Shown: positions 8,318-15,076 of the stretch, one piece after another
Layout: each line of letters starts with the position of its first letter
Position numbering within the stretch: the first letter of the stretch is position 1
NCBI GenBank assembly: GCA_904419075.1
Contig: CAJFQM010000009.1
Coordinates: 62,001-126,000 of the forward strand
Direction of reading: 5' to 3'
DNA length: 64,000 nucleotides
Source of the DNA: an uncultured Clostridia bacterium
Lineage (GTDB): Bacteria > Bacillota > Clostridia > Christensenellales > Borkfalkiaceae
Made by a program: the position numbers and the translations under genes
Notes under the pieces: model-generated
Databases searched by the model: none
What the model saw: only the letters and a program-made list of their open reading frames with translations
What the model was told of the DNA's origin: nothing

Positions 8318-8914
8318 ATGTTGGAGAGCGTGTTGGCGGAATCGGAAGAGGGTTGCGTAAAAAATCGGTCGTTCGAGCGGGAGCGCCTTTCGGGCGCAGA
8401 TTTATCCGAAGCGGAATTCGAGCGGGTGCGGTTCAAAAAGTGCGTGTTCGAGGGGTGTCGTTTTTCGTCCGCGGCCTTTTACGGGGCGGAGTTCGAGAAC
8501 TGTATTTTTTCGGGATGCAGCTTTTCCGAAGGGTATTTCAGGGGCTGTAATTTTTCCGTCTGTAAAGGGGACGGCTGCAATTTTTCGGAAAGTCGTTTTA
8601 AGGACGGGCTGTTCGAGGATAGTTCGTTTTGCTATGCAGATTTTACGAAATCGGTGTGGGAAAATTGCCGATTGAAGGACAGCCTGTTCAAGGATTCCGC
8701 TTTTCCCGAATCGAAGTGGAAGAAAATGACTTTGGCGCGCACGGATTTGAGCGGTTCGGATTTTTTCCGTACTTCCTTAAAGGATATTGACTTGTCGGAC
8801 TGTAAAATCGAGCGGATTATTCTTTCGGATACTTTTCGGGAGCTTCGCGGGGCGACGATCAATCCGTTTCAGGCGGCGGAGCTTGTCCGACTTTTGGGGG
8901 TAAAGGTCGTATAA
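8318..8914 (+). CDS. Pentapeptide-repeat protein, Qnr-like
   Basis: This 198-residue protein is built almost entirely of pentapeptide repeats with central F/L and many Cys/Ser positions (FKKCVFEGCRF, FENCIFSGCSF, DLSGSDFFRTSL). The end, FQAAELVRLLGVKVV, resembles the dimerising C-terminus of Qnr/MfpA DNA mimics that protect gyrase from quinolones, and the length is close to the 214-218 residues of Qnr. ATG 8318 follows the ylmH stop directly. Function cannot be fixed from repeats alone; many pentapeptide proteins are not resistance factors. Confidence 0.8.
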   Translation: MLESVLAESEEGCVKNRSFERERLSGADLSEAEFERVRFKKCVFEGCRFSSAAFYGAEFENCIFSGCSFSEGYFRGCNFSVCKGDGCNFSESRFKDGLFEDSSFCYADFTKSVWENCRLKDSLFKDSAFPESKWKKMTLARTDLSGSDFFRTSLKDIDLSDCKIERIILSDTFRELRGATINPFQAAELVRLLGVKVV

Positions 8915-8984
8915 TGCGAAAAGGCGGTTTTCGGTAAGGTTTTCGGCAAGATCTGCCAAAAAACGAAAAACATGCAAAAAATAC

Positions 8985-9013
8985 TTGACAGAAGAACAGG
9001 GGAGTGATAGAAT
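8985..9013 (+). promoter_or_regulatory. Sigma-A promoter of the FbpA-type ABC operon
   Basis: TTGACA (8985-8990), 17-nt spacer, TAGAAT (9008-9013). The leader is ~110 nt. Confidence 0.8.
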
Positions 9014-9031
9014 GTATTCGTTCAAAATATT

Positions 9032-9061
9032 ATGCGGCGTCGTTTCAGACGAACGCCGCAT
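9032..9061 (+). other. Leader hairpin before the substrate-binding protein gene
   Basis: ATGCGGCGT (9032-9040) pairs with ACGCCGCAT (9053-9061), and an inner CGT/ACG extends the stem. Only three T follow, so termination would be weak. It could stabilise the mRNA or act as an attenuator. Confidence 0.5.
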
Positions 9062-9129
9062 TTGATATATATTCGTATTTATGTTCGGTAATTGAAAAAT
9101 AACAGATAAAAACGAACGGAGAAAGGAAG

Positions 9130-10119
9130 ATGAAAAAATTGTTTGCCGTGTGTCTTGCCTTGGGAATCGGAACGTCGATGTTGGCTTCTTGCGGAGGCGG
9201 GAAAGAAAAAATCGTCATCTACACCAGCGCAGAGGATTATCGGATCGAGTATCTTCAATCGAGGCTGGACGAGGAATTTCCGCAATATAAAATTATTTTG
9301 GAATATATGTCAACGGGAAACCATGCGGCGAAACTGAAAGCGGAAGGAAAGAACACGGAGTGCGATATTTCGCATAGCTTGGAATACGTGTATCTGGATC
9401 AGCTTTCGGAGGCGGGCATTTTGGCGGATTTGAGCGGCTATGACCGAAGCATGTATACGGACGACGTCAATTTGAGCGACGATTATATTATCGAGCTTCG
9501 GAACAGCGGAGCGATTATCGTGAATCCAGAAGTTTTAGAAAAGAAGAATTTGCCCGAACCCGCTTCCTACGAAGATCTTTTGAAACCGGAATACCGAGGA
9601 AACGGCGAAGGGCTCATTTCCATGCCGAACCCGAAATCTTCCGGATCGGGGTATATGTTTTTGAAAAGTCTCGTAAATGCTTGGGGGGAAGAGGAAGCGT
9701 TCGGATATTTTGACGAATTGACGAAAAACGTTCAGTCTTATACCTCTTCGGGCTCGGGGCCGGTAAATAAACTGTTGCAGGGCGAGGTCGCGATAGGTTT
9801 GGGAATGACTGCGCAGGCGGTGACGCAAATCAACGACGGCGCGAATTTAAAGATTTTATTTTTTGAAGAGGGAGCGCCGTATTCCCTGTACGGAAACGCA
9901 ATTATCGCGGGAAAGGAAACCAGAGCCTGCGTAAAAGAGGTTTTCGACTTTATAGTGGGCGAATACAACATCGAAAATAACCAAAAATTTTTCCCTGAAA
10001 AGATTTATAAAGACTTGGACTTTACGATTGAAAACTATCCTGCCGACATCCGCTATGCAGATATGAGCAATAACACGCTTGCGGAGAAATCGAGACTTTT
10101 GGAAAAATGGAAGTATTGA
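9130..10119 (+). CDS. ABC transporter substrate-binding lipoprotein (FbpA/phosphonate type)
   Basis: This 329-residue lipoprotein has a signal peptide ending in the lipobox LASC (Cys ~21). It then has the SBP_bac_1/8 pattern of Fe(III), 2-aminoethylphosphonate or thiamine binders (IVIYTSAEDYRIEYL; conserved S-S-G core in KSSGSGYMF). The operon holds a PotA/FbpC-like ATPase and a fused permease. It also holds a LicC/PntC-like nucleotidyltransferase, which favours a phosphonate or amino-alcohol ligand over iron; this is inference. RBS GGAGAAAGGAAG precedes ATG 9130. Confidence 0.85.
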   Translation: MKKLFAVCLALGIGTSMLASCGGGKEKIVIYTSAEDYRIEYLQSRLDEEFPQYKIILEYMSTGNHAAKLKAEGKNTECDISHSLEYVYLDQLSEAGILADLSGYDRSMYTDDVNLSDDYIIELRNSGAIIVNPEVLEKKNLPEPASYEDLLKPEYRGNGEGLISMPNPKSSGSGYMFLKSLVNAWGEEEAFGYFDELTKNVQSYTSSGSGPVNKLLQGEVAIGLGMTAQAVTQINDGANLKILFFEEGAPYSLYGNAIIAGKETRACVKEVFDFIVGEYNIENNQKFFPEKIYKDLDFTIENYPADIRYADMSNNTLAEKSRLLEKWKY

Positions 10120-10134
10120 GCAAATAGAGATCGG

Positions 10135-10182
10135 AAAGCGAGGACGTCCTCGCTTTCACGTAATACCGTAAAGTATTACGTG
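10135..10182 (+). other. Two tandem perfect hairpins between binding-protein and ATPase genes
   Basis: AAAGCGAGGAC/GTCCTCGCTTT (10135-10156) is a perfect palindrome. It is followed at once by CACGTAATAC/GTATTACGTG (10157-10166 and 10173-10182) with a 6-nt loop. There is no U-tract. Such intercistronic stems usually protect the 3' end of the upstream binding-protein mRNA or cause partial termination. Confidence 0.7.
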
Positions 10183-10215
10183 AACAAAAAAACTTGGCGG
10201 ATTAGCGGAAGAAAA

Positions 10216-11010
10216 ATGGCGGAAAGAAACGAAAAGATTTTGGAAATATCCGGTTTGAAAAAGACCTTTGGAGGAAAAACCGCGTTGGAGGCAATCAATT
10301 TTGATGTCAGCCGCGGCGAATTTTTATCTGTTCTCGGGCCTTCGGGGTGCGGAAAGACGACGCTTTTGAGAATTATCGCGGGGCTTTCGGAAGCGGACGA
10401 GGGAAAAATTTTGAAAAAGGGCGAGGATATCACGTTTCTGCCTGCGTCGAAGCGCAATATCGGAGTGGTTTTTCAAAATTATGCGTTGTTTGAAAACATG
10501 ACGGCGTTGGAAAACGTGCGCTATGCGTTAAAGATACGCAAGGAGAAAAAGGCTCTTTCCAAAATTCAGGCCATGGAAATGTTGGAGCGAATGGGCTTAA
10601 AGGAGCATGCGGACAAGAAGCCGGCCGAGCTTTCGGGCGGCCAGCAGCAGCGCGTGGCGATCGCCCGCACCTTGGTGTTGAGTCCCGACATTATTCTGTT
10701 TGACGAGCCCATGTCCGCGTTGGACGTAGCCACTCGACTGTCTTTAAGACGGGAGATTCGGGAGATCAGAAAAGAATTCGGCACGACGATGATCTATGTT
10801 ACGCACGATCAGGAAGAAGCCTTTGCGATGTCGGATCGAGTCATGGTCATGCGGGAGGCGCATATCGTTCAATTGGATAGACCGGAGGTTATCGTAAATT
10901 CTCCCGCCGACGAATATGTGAAAAGTTTTGTGGTAGATAATTTGCGTGCGAAAATCGATTCTCTTTCAAAATACGCCGGAGGAGTAAAAGATGACAAAGA
11001 CGGGGAATAA
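10216..11010 (+). CDS. ABC transporter ATP-binding protein (FbpC/PotA family)
   Basis: This 264-residue ATPase has Walker A GPSGCGKTT, signature LSGGQQQRVAIARTL, Walker B IILFDEPMSALD and the H-loop YVTHDQEEA. It energises the importer encoded by its neighbours. An in-frame GTG at 10180 lies inside the preceding hairpin, so ATG 10216, preceded by GGAAG, is preferred. The C-terminus overlaps the permease start by 20 nt, implying coupled translation. Confidence 0.9.
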   Translation: MAERNEKILEISGLKKTFGGKTALEAINFDVSRGEFLSVLGPSGCGKTTLLRIIAGLSEADEGKILKKGEDITFLPASKRNIGVVFQNYALFENMTALENVRYALKIRKEKKALSKIQAMEMLERMGLKEHADKKPAELSGGQQQRVAIARTLVLSPDIILFDEPMSALDVATRLSLRREIREIRKEFGTTMIYVTHDQEEAFAMSDRVMVMREAHIVQLDRPEVIVNSPADEYVKSFVVDNLRAKIDSLSKYAGGVKDDKDGE

Positions 11011-12628
11011 AGCTGTCCGTTCGGAAGCGGGAAAATTGGCGCTGGGACTGGTATTTGTCGCTTTGGTCATAATCCCTCTTCTGAAAATGTTTTCTTTTAT
11101 CGAAGGACAAGGTTTTATAAGGCTCGTGCGTTCGCCCGTATTCGGACGGGCCGCGCTTCATTCTTTGTCGGCTTCGTTGTTTGCGACGGTAATTTCGGTG
11201 ACGTTGGCGCTCCTTCTCGCTTGGTGCCTTCGCCGCACTCGTGTGAGGGGTACGGGGGTGTTTTCCGTCCTTTTTATTTTGCCCATGCTCATTCCCTCCG
11301 TTTCTATCGGCATGGGACTGACGATTTTGTTCGGTTCTAACGGAATCGTCACGAATCTTCTGGACCTGAGACAGACGATTTACGGATTTCGGGGAATCGT
11401 GATCGGATCGGTGATTTATTCTTTTCCCGTGGCGTTTCTCATGCTGAACGATGCCATGAAATATGAAGATGCTTCCCCGTATGAAGCGGCTTCCGTTCTC
11501 GGGATTTCTAAATGGCGGCAGCTTTTGTCCATAGAGCTTCCGTATCTTAAAAGAGCATTGATTTCGGCATCGTTTTCGGTCTTTACGATGACGATTACGG
11601 ACTACGGAGTACCGCTCATGGTTGGAGGAAAATGCTCGACGCTGTCCGTAATGATGTATCAGGAAGTGATCGGACAGTTGGATTTCGGAAAAGGGAGCGC
11701 GATCGGTCTGTTTTTGTTGATTCCGGCCCTCATCGCGTTCGTAGCGGATCTGCTCAACCGCGAACGGGCGAAAGCGTCCTTTGTCACCCGTCCTTTCGAG
11801 TTGAGAAAAAATTCTTTCCGCGACGGGTTTGCTTACATCGTTTGCGGACTCGTAGCCGCGGCTGCGGCCGTCCTTATCGGTTCTTTTTGCGTTTTGGCCT
11901 TTTCGGGGAAATATCCGAAAGATATGTCTTTCACTTTCAAACATGTGTTGGAGACGTTCGATTTAAGCGGCGGAGAGTATCTTTTCAATTCCCTTTTGAT
12001 CGCGCTGGGGACTTCGGTCGTCGGAATCGTCGCCGCTTTTACGACGGCATATCTGACCGCGCGCATGCCTTCTAAAACGACGAAGTTTCTGCATTTGATG
12101 TCTGTGGTTTCCCTGGCCGTTCCGGGCGTCGTGCTGGGGCTTTCCTATGCGTTGACGTTCAACGGCAGCTTTATATACGGGACGATAATCATTCTCATAA
12201 TGGTCAACCTCATGCACTTTTTTGCGTCTCCGTATCTCATGATGTATAATTCTTTGGGAAAACTCAATTCCAATCTCGAAAGCGTGGGACAGACTTTGGG
12301 AATCAGCCGCTGGCGGATCGTGAAGGATGTAATTATTCCCCAAAGTAAAGGCACGATTTTGGAAATGTTTGCATACTTTTTCGTAAACTGTATGATGACC
12401 ATATCTGCCGTATCTTTTTTGGCGACGATTTCCACAAAACCTTTGGCACTGCTGATAAACCAATTGGAAGCGCAGGCGAAGCTGGAATGTGTGGCGGTGG
12501 TTTCTCTGTTGATTCTTGCCGTCAATATGCTCGTCAAAGGGATCGTATATATTTTGCAAAGGAAGAAACTTTCCCTGCCTGTTCGCGGGAAGAAGGAGAA
12601 GAGCATTGTTGACGCGAAAACAATTTGA
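10991..12628 (+). CDS. ABC transporter permease, fused double permease (FbpB type)
   Basis: This 545-residue protein has about 12 hydrophobic segments. It contains two binding-protein-dependent permease halves, each with an EAA-type loop (YEAASVLGISKWRQ near residue 165; LESVGQTLGISRWR near residue 430). The single-chain arrangement is typical of Fe(III) and 2-aminoethylphosphonate importers. It overlaps both its neighbours (ATPase and nucleotidyltransferase genes). Confidence 0.9.
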   Translation: MTKTGNKAVRSEAGKLALGLVFVALVIIPLLKMFSFIEGQGFIRLVRSPVFGRAALHSLSASLFATVISVTLALLLAWCLRRTRVRGTGVFSVLFILPMLIPSVSIGMGLTILFGSNGIVTNLLDLRQTIYGFRGIVIGSVIYSFPVAFLMLNDAMKYEDASPYEAASVLGISKWRQLLSIELPYLKRALISASFSVFTMTITDYGVPLMVGGKCSTLSVMMYQEVIGQLDFGKGSAIGLFLLIPALIAFVADLLNRERAKASFVTRPFELRKNSFRDGFAYIVCGLVAAAAAVLIGSFCVLAFSGKYPKDMSFTFKHVLETFDLSGGEYLFNSLLIALGTSVVGIVAAFTTAYLTARMPSKTTKFLHLMSVVSLAVPGVVLGLSYALTFNGSFIYGTIIILIMVNLMHFFASPYLMMYNSLGKLNSNLESVGQTLGISRWRIVKDVIIPQSKGTILEMFAYFFVNCMMTISAVSFLATISTKPLALLINQLEAQAKLECVAVVSLLILAVNMLVKGIVYILQRKKLSLPVRGKKEKSIVDAKTI

Positions 12629-13493
12629 AGTGCTGGCATGTCTGGCGGAGCGCGGCGGCGCATCGCAGCGCCGCATAGCGGAAAGAATCGGCATGTCGGT
12701 CGGCACGGTGAATAAGACGATCGGGGAACTGCGCGAAAGGGGACTGACGGACGAAGACGGAATTACCGAAGCGGGTTTTGCCGCATTGGAACCGTATCGC
12801 GTCAAGCGGGCGATATTTATAGCGGCGGGTTTCGGATCGCGGCTGGTGCCCATTACCCTGAACACGCCGAAACCGCTCGTAAGGGTAAAGGGACAGAGAA
12901 TTATCGATTCTCTGCTCGATGCGGTAATTTCGGCGGGAATACCCGAAATTTATATAGTCCGCGGCTATCTCGGCGAACAATTCGATCAACTTTTATATAA
13001 ATATCCTTCCGTCAGATTTATCGAAAACGCGGCCTATAATGAAGCAAACAATATTTTGTCCGTCCTTTGCGCCGGAAAGCTCGTGGAAAACGCCTATATT
13101 TTGGAAGCGGATTTGCTGCTTAGAAATCCTTCCTTGATCCGAAAATATCAGTATGAGACGAATTATTTGGGGATTCCCGTAAAAAAGACGGACGACTGGT
13201 GCTTTTTTACGGAAAACGGAATCATCAAAAACGTGACCGTCGGAGGGGTGAATTGTCACCAAATGGTCGGAATTTCCTATTGGACAAAGGCGGACGGAGA
13301 GAAACTTTCCGAGGATGTCAGGGCGGTATACGCATCTCCCGGCGGGAAAGAAAGGTATTGGGACCAGGTTGCGCTGGAATATTGTAAGACCCATTATACG
13401 ATATCCGTTCGGGAATGTACTTCGGAGGACGTGACGGAAATCGATACATTCAAGGAATTGAAGGCCATCGACAAAACTTATGACGTGAAATGA
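12606..13493 (+). CDS. Winged-helix/nucleotidyltransferase fusion (LicC/PntC-like cytidylyltransferase)
   Basis: Residues 1-60 form a MarR-like winged helix (TRKQFEVLACLAERGGASQR, IAERIGMSVGTVNKTI). Residues ~70-295 form a sugar-phosphate-type nucleotidyltransferase with the loop AAGFGSRLVPIT and PKPLVRVKG. Relatives make CDP-choline (LicC) or CMP-2-aminoethylphosphonate (PntC) for decorating surface glycans or lipids. The start is TTG 12606, with AAGGAG at 12593-12598, 23 nt inside the permease gene, so it belongs to the importer operon. The helix-turn-helix suggests self-regulation or substrate sensing. No dedicated transferase follows here. Confidence 0.8.
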   Translation: MLTRKQFEVLACLAERGGASQRRIAERIGMSVGTVNKTIGELRERGLTDEDGITEAGFAALEPYRVKRAIFIAAGFGSRLVPITLNTPKPLVRVKGQRIIDSLLDAVISAGIPEIYIVRGYLGEQFDQLLYKYPSVRFIENAAYNEANNILSVLCAGKLVENAYILEADLLLRNPSLIRKYQYETNYLGIPVKKTDDWCFFTENGIIKNVTVGGVNCHQMVGISYWTKADGEKLSEDVRAVYASPGGKERYWDQVALEYCKTHYTISVRECTSEDVTEIDTFKELKAIDKTYDVK

Positions 13494-13535
13494 ATTCGGC
13501 GAAGAAAACAGGGCCGAAAAGTCGAAAAACCGCTA

Positions 13536-13564
13536 TTGACAAACGGGATAGAATGTGTTATAAT
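13536..13564 (+). promoter_or_regulatory. Sigma-A promoter of the HprK/PqqD cassette
   Basis: TTGACA (13536-13541), 17-nt spacer, TATAAT (13559-13564). The -10 box lies within the upstream arm of a terminator hairpin (13562-13606). A transcript starting at about 13571 therefore lacks most of that arm and escapes termination. Confidence 0.88.
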
Positions 13565-13606
13565 CCGTAAGAGACAGCTTGAAGGCGTCCTCTTACGGAT
13601 TTTTTT
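13562..13606 (+). terminator. Intrinsic terminator of the importer operon, overlapping the next promoter
   Basis: AATCCGTAAGAG (13562-13573) pairs perfectly with CTCTTACGGATT (13590-13601) around a 16-nt loop, followed by a T-run to 13606. It should stop read-through from the nucleotidyltransferase gene while leaving transcripts from the embedded promoter intact. Confidence 0.85.
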
Positions 13607-13616
13607 GGACGGGAAG

Positions 13617-14354
13617 ATGATATACGAAATTGCAGACCTGCGCATCAGGATCGAAAACCGCTGTTCCTTTACGACGGAATTTTGCAAAGAATATTTTTCT
13701 CGAATCGACGGCCCCTTCGATTTGTCCGCGAAAGTCTCGAAGGCGGCTTTCGCGGAGGAAAAATGCCTCTCGCCGGGGTATTCGGACGGATATATCGAAA
13801 ATATTTGTCTGTATCGTGAAATTTGTATGCAGCTGCCCCGCTTCGACCGCTTTTTGCTGCATGCGGCGGTGCTCTCTTTTGCGGGGGAGGGCTACGCTTT
13901 TCTCGGCAGGAGCGGAATCGGAAAATCCACGCATACGGGGCTTTGGCTGAAATATCTTCCCGAAACGAGGATCATCAACGGAGATAAACCCGTCATAGGG
14001 AAAAAGGGCTCCTGTTTTTACGCCTACGGCACGCCGTGGAACGGAAAAGAGGGCCGCGGGGAAAAGGGAAGCGCGGTCTTAAAGGGGCTTTGCTTTCTCG
14101 AACAGGCAAAGGAGAACCGCCTGACCCGCCTGACGGAAAAGGAAGCCGCGGAGAGGATCTTTTCGCAGATTCTCATTCCGTCCGACGAGGAGAACGCGGC
14201 AAAGACGCTGGAACTCGCGGACGGACTCATTTCTTCGATGCCCGCATACCTGCTTTGCGCGGACGTTTCGGAAGAGGCGGTAAAGACGTCGTTCGAGGGG
14301 CTGACGGGCCGAAAGTATTCAAGATGGAAACGGAGGGGAGAGTATGAAGATTAA
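13617..14354 (+). CDS. HPr kinase-like protein of a PqqD cassette
   Basis: This 245-residue protein has the P-loop GRSGIGKST (residues 97-105) in an HprK C-terminal-type kinase fold, the acidic NGDKPVI stretch and YGTPWNGKEG. It lacks the HprK N-terminal domain and the catabolite-control context. Such short HprK homologues occur in RiPP clusters, where some phosphorylate lasso peptides. ATG 13617 is chosen; the longer frame starts in the -35 box. Its last 11 nt overlap pqqD-like. The substrate is unknown. Confidence 0.78.
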   Translation: MIYEIADLRIRIENRCSFTTEFCKEYFSRIDGPFDLSAKVSKAAFAEEKCLSPGYSDGYIENICLYREICMQLPRFDRFLLHAAVLSFAGEGYAFLGRSGIGKSTHTGLWLKYLPETRIINGDKPVIGKKGSCFYAYGTPWNGKEGRGEKGSAVLKGLCFLEQAKENRLTRLTEKEAAERIFSQILIPSDEENAAKTLELADGLISSMPAYLLCADVSEEAVKTSFEGLTGRKYSRWKRRGEYED

Positions 14355-14607
14355 AAATGGCTTTGTCGTTCGGAAGGTAGCGGGAGAAAATATCGTGGTG
14401 CCGGTCGGCGGCATGAGTAAAACCTTTCACGGCATGATCAGGCTCAACGATACGGGGAATTTTCTCTGGAATTTTTTTCTCAAAGACCATACCGAAAGGG
14501 AAGCGGTCGAAGCGCTTCTCTCGGAATACGAAGTCGATCGGTCGACGGCGGAAGCGGACGTGGAGAAGTTTTCCGCGATTCTCCGCGAGAACGATTTTGT
14601 CGGGTGA
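14344..14607 (+). CDS. PqqD family protein (RiPP recognition element-like)
   Basis: This 87-residue protein has the PqqD winged-helix pattern (VPVGGMSKTFHGMIRLNDTG, LWNFF, then an acidic helix). PqqD-like domains bind leader peptides of ribosomal peptides and hand them to modifying enzymes. It overlaps the kinase-like gene upstream and is 7 bp from the peptidase gene downstream. No small precursor gene is visible in the cassette, so the bound peptide may be encoded elsewhere. Confidence 0.85.
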   Translation: MKIKNGFVVRKVAGENIVVPVGGMSKTFHGMIRLNDTGNFLWNFFLKDHTEREAVEALLSEYEVDRSTAEADVEKFSAILRENDFVG

Positions 14608-14614
14608 GGCGGAG

Positions 14615-15076
14615 ATGAATGTATCGGAGCGGCTGAGTATAGAAGAGGTCCTTCTGCGGGAGGGAAAATACGTCGGCCCCACGGTGGGGACGAGCATGCT
14701 TCCCATGCTGAAAAGCGGCCGCGACAGCATCGTAGTGTTTCCGAAGGGAGGGCGTCTGAATCGTCTGGACGTGGCTCTTTATAAGCGCGGGGAAAACTAT
14801 GTCCTGCACCGCGTGATAGAGGTAAAGGAGGGCGGATACGTCATTCGCGGGGATAATTGTTATTCGGACGAATGGGTTCCCGAAGGGGAGATTTTAGGCG
14901 TTCTGACGGAATTTTTCCGCGGCGGAAAGTGCGTTTCGTGTACGGATAAGCGGTATCTCCGTTATGCACGGCGGCGGATCGGGACTTATCCCGCGCGGCT
15001 GTTTGCCTTTCGCGTAAAGAGCGCGGCCAAACGGGCGGTAAAACGGTTGATCGGAGGAAGAGAGGGCGGAAGATGA
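14615..15076 (+). CDS. Signal peptidase I-like S24/S26 serine peptidase
   Basis: This 153-residue protein has the S26-type catalytic pair: Ser27 in GTSMLPML and Lys57 in DVALYKRG. The conserved HRVIEV and IRGDNC motifs follow. It has no N-terminal membrane anchor, unlike housekeeping signal peptidases, so it probably acts on a cytosolic or exporter-bound peptide. ATG 14615 has GAGGCGGAG upstream. It overlaps the ABC exporter gene by 4 nt (ATGA). A leader-peptidase role in this cassette is inference. Confidence 0.82.
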   Translation: MNVSERLSIEEVLLREGKYVGPTVGTSMLPMLKSGRDSIVVFPKGGRLNRLDVALYKRGENYVLHRVIEVKEGGYVIRGDNCYSDEWVPEGEILGVLTEFFRGGKCVSCTDKRYLRYARRRIGTYPARLFAFRVKSAAKRAVKRLIGGREGGR

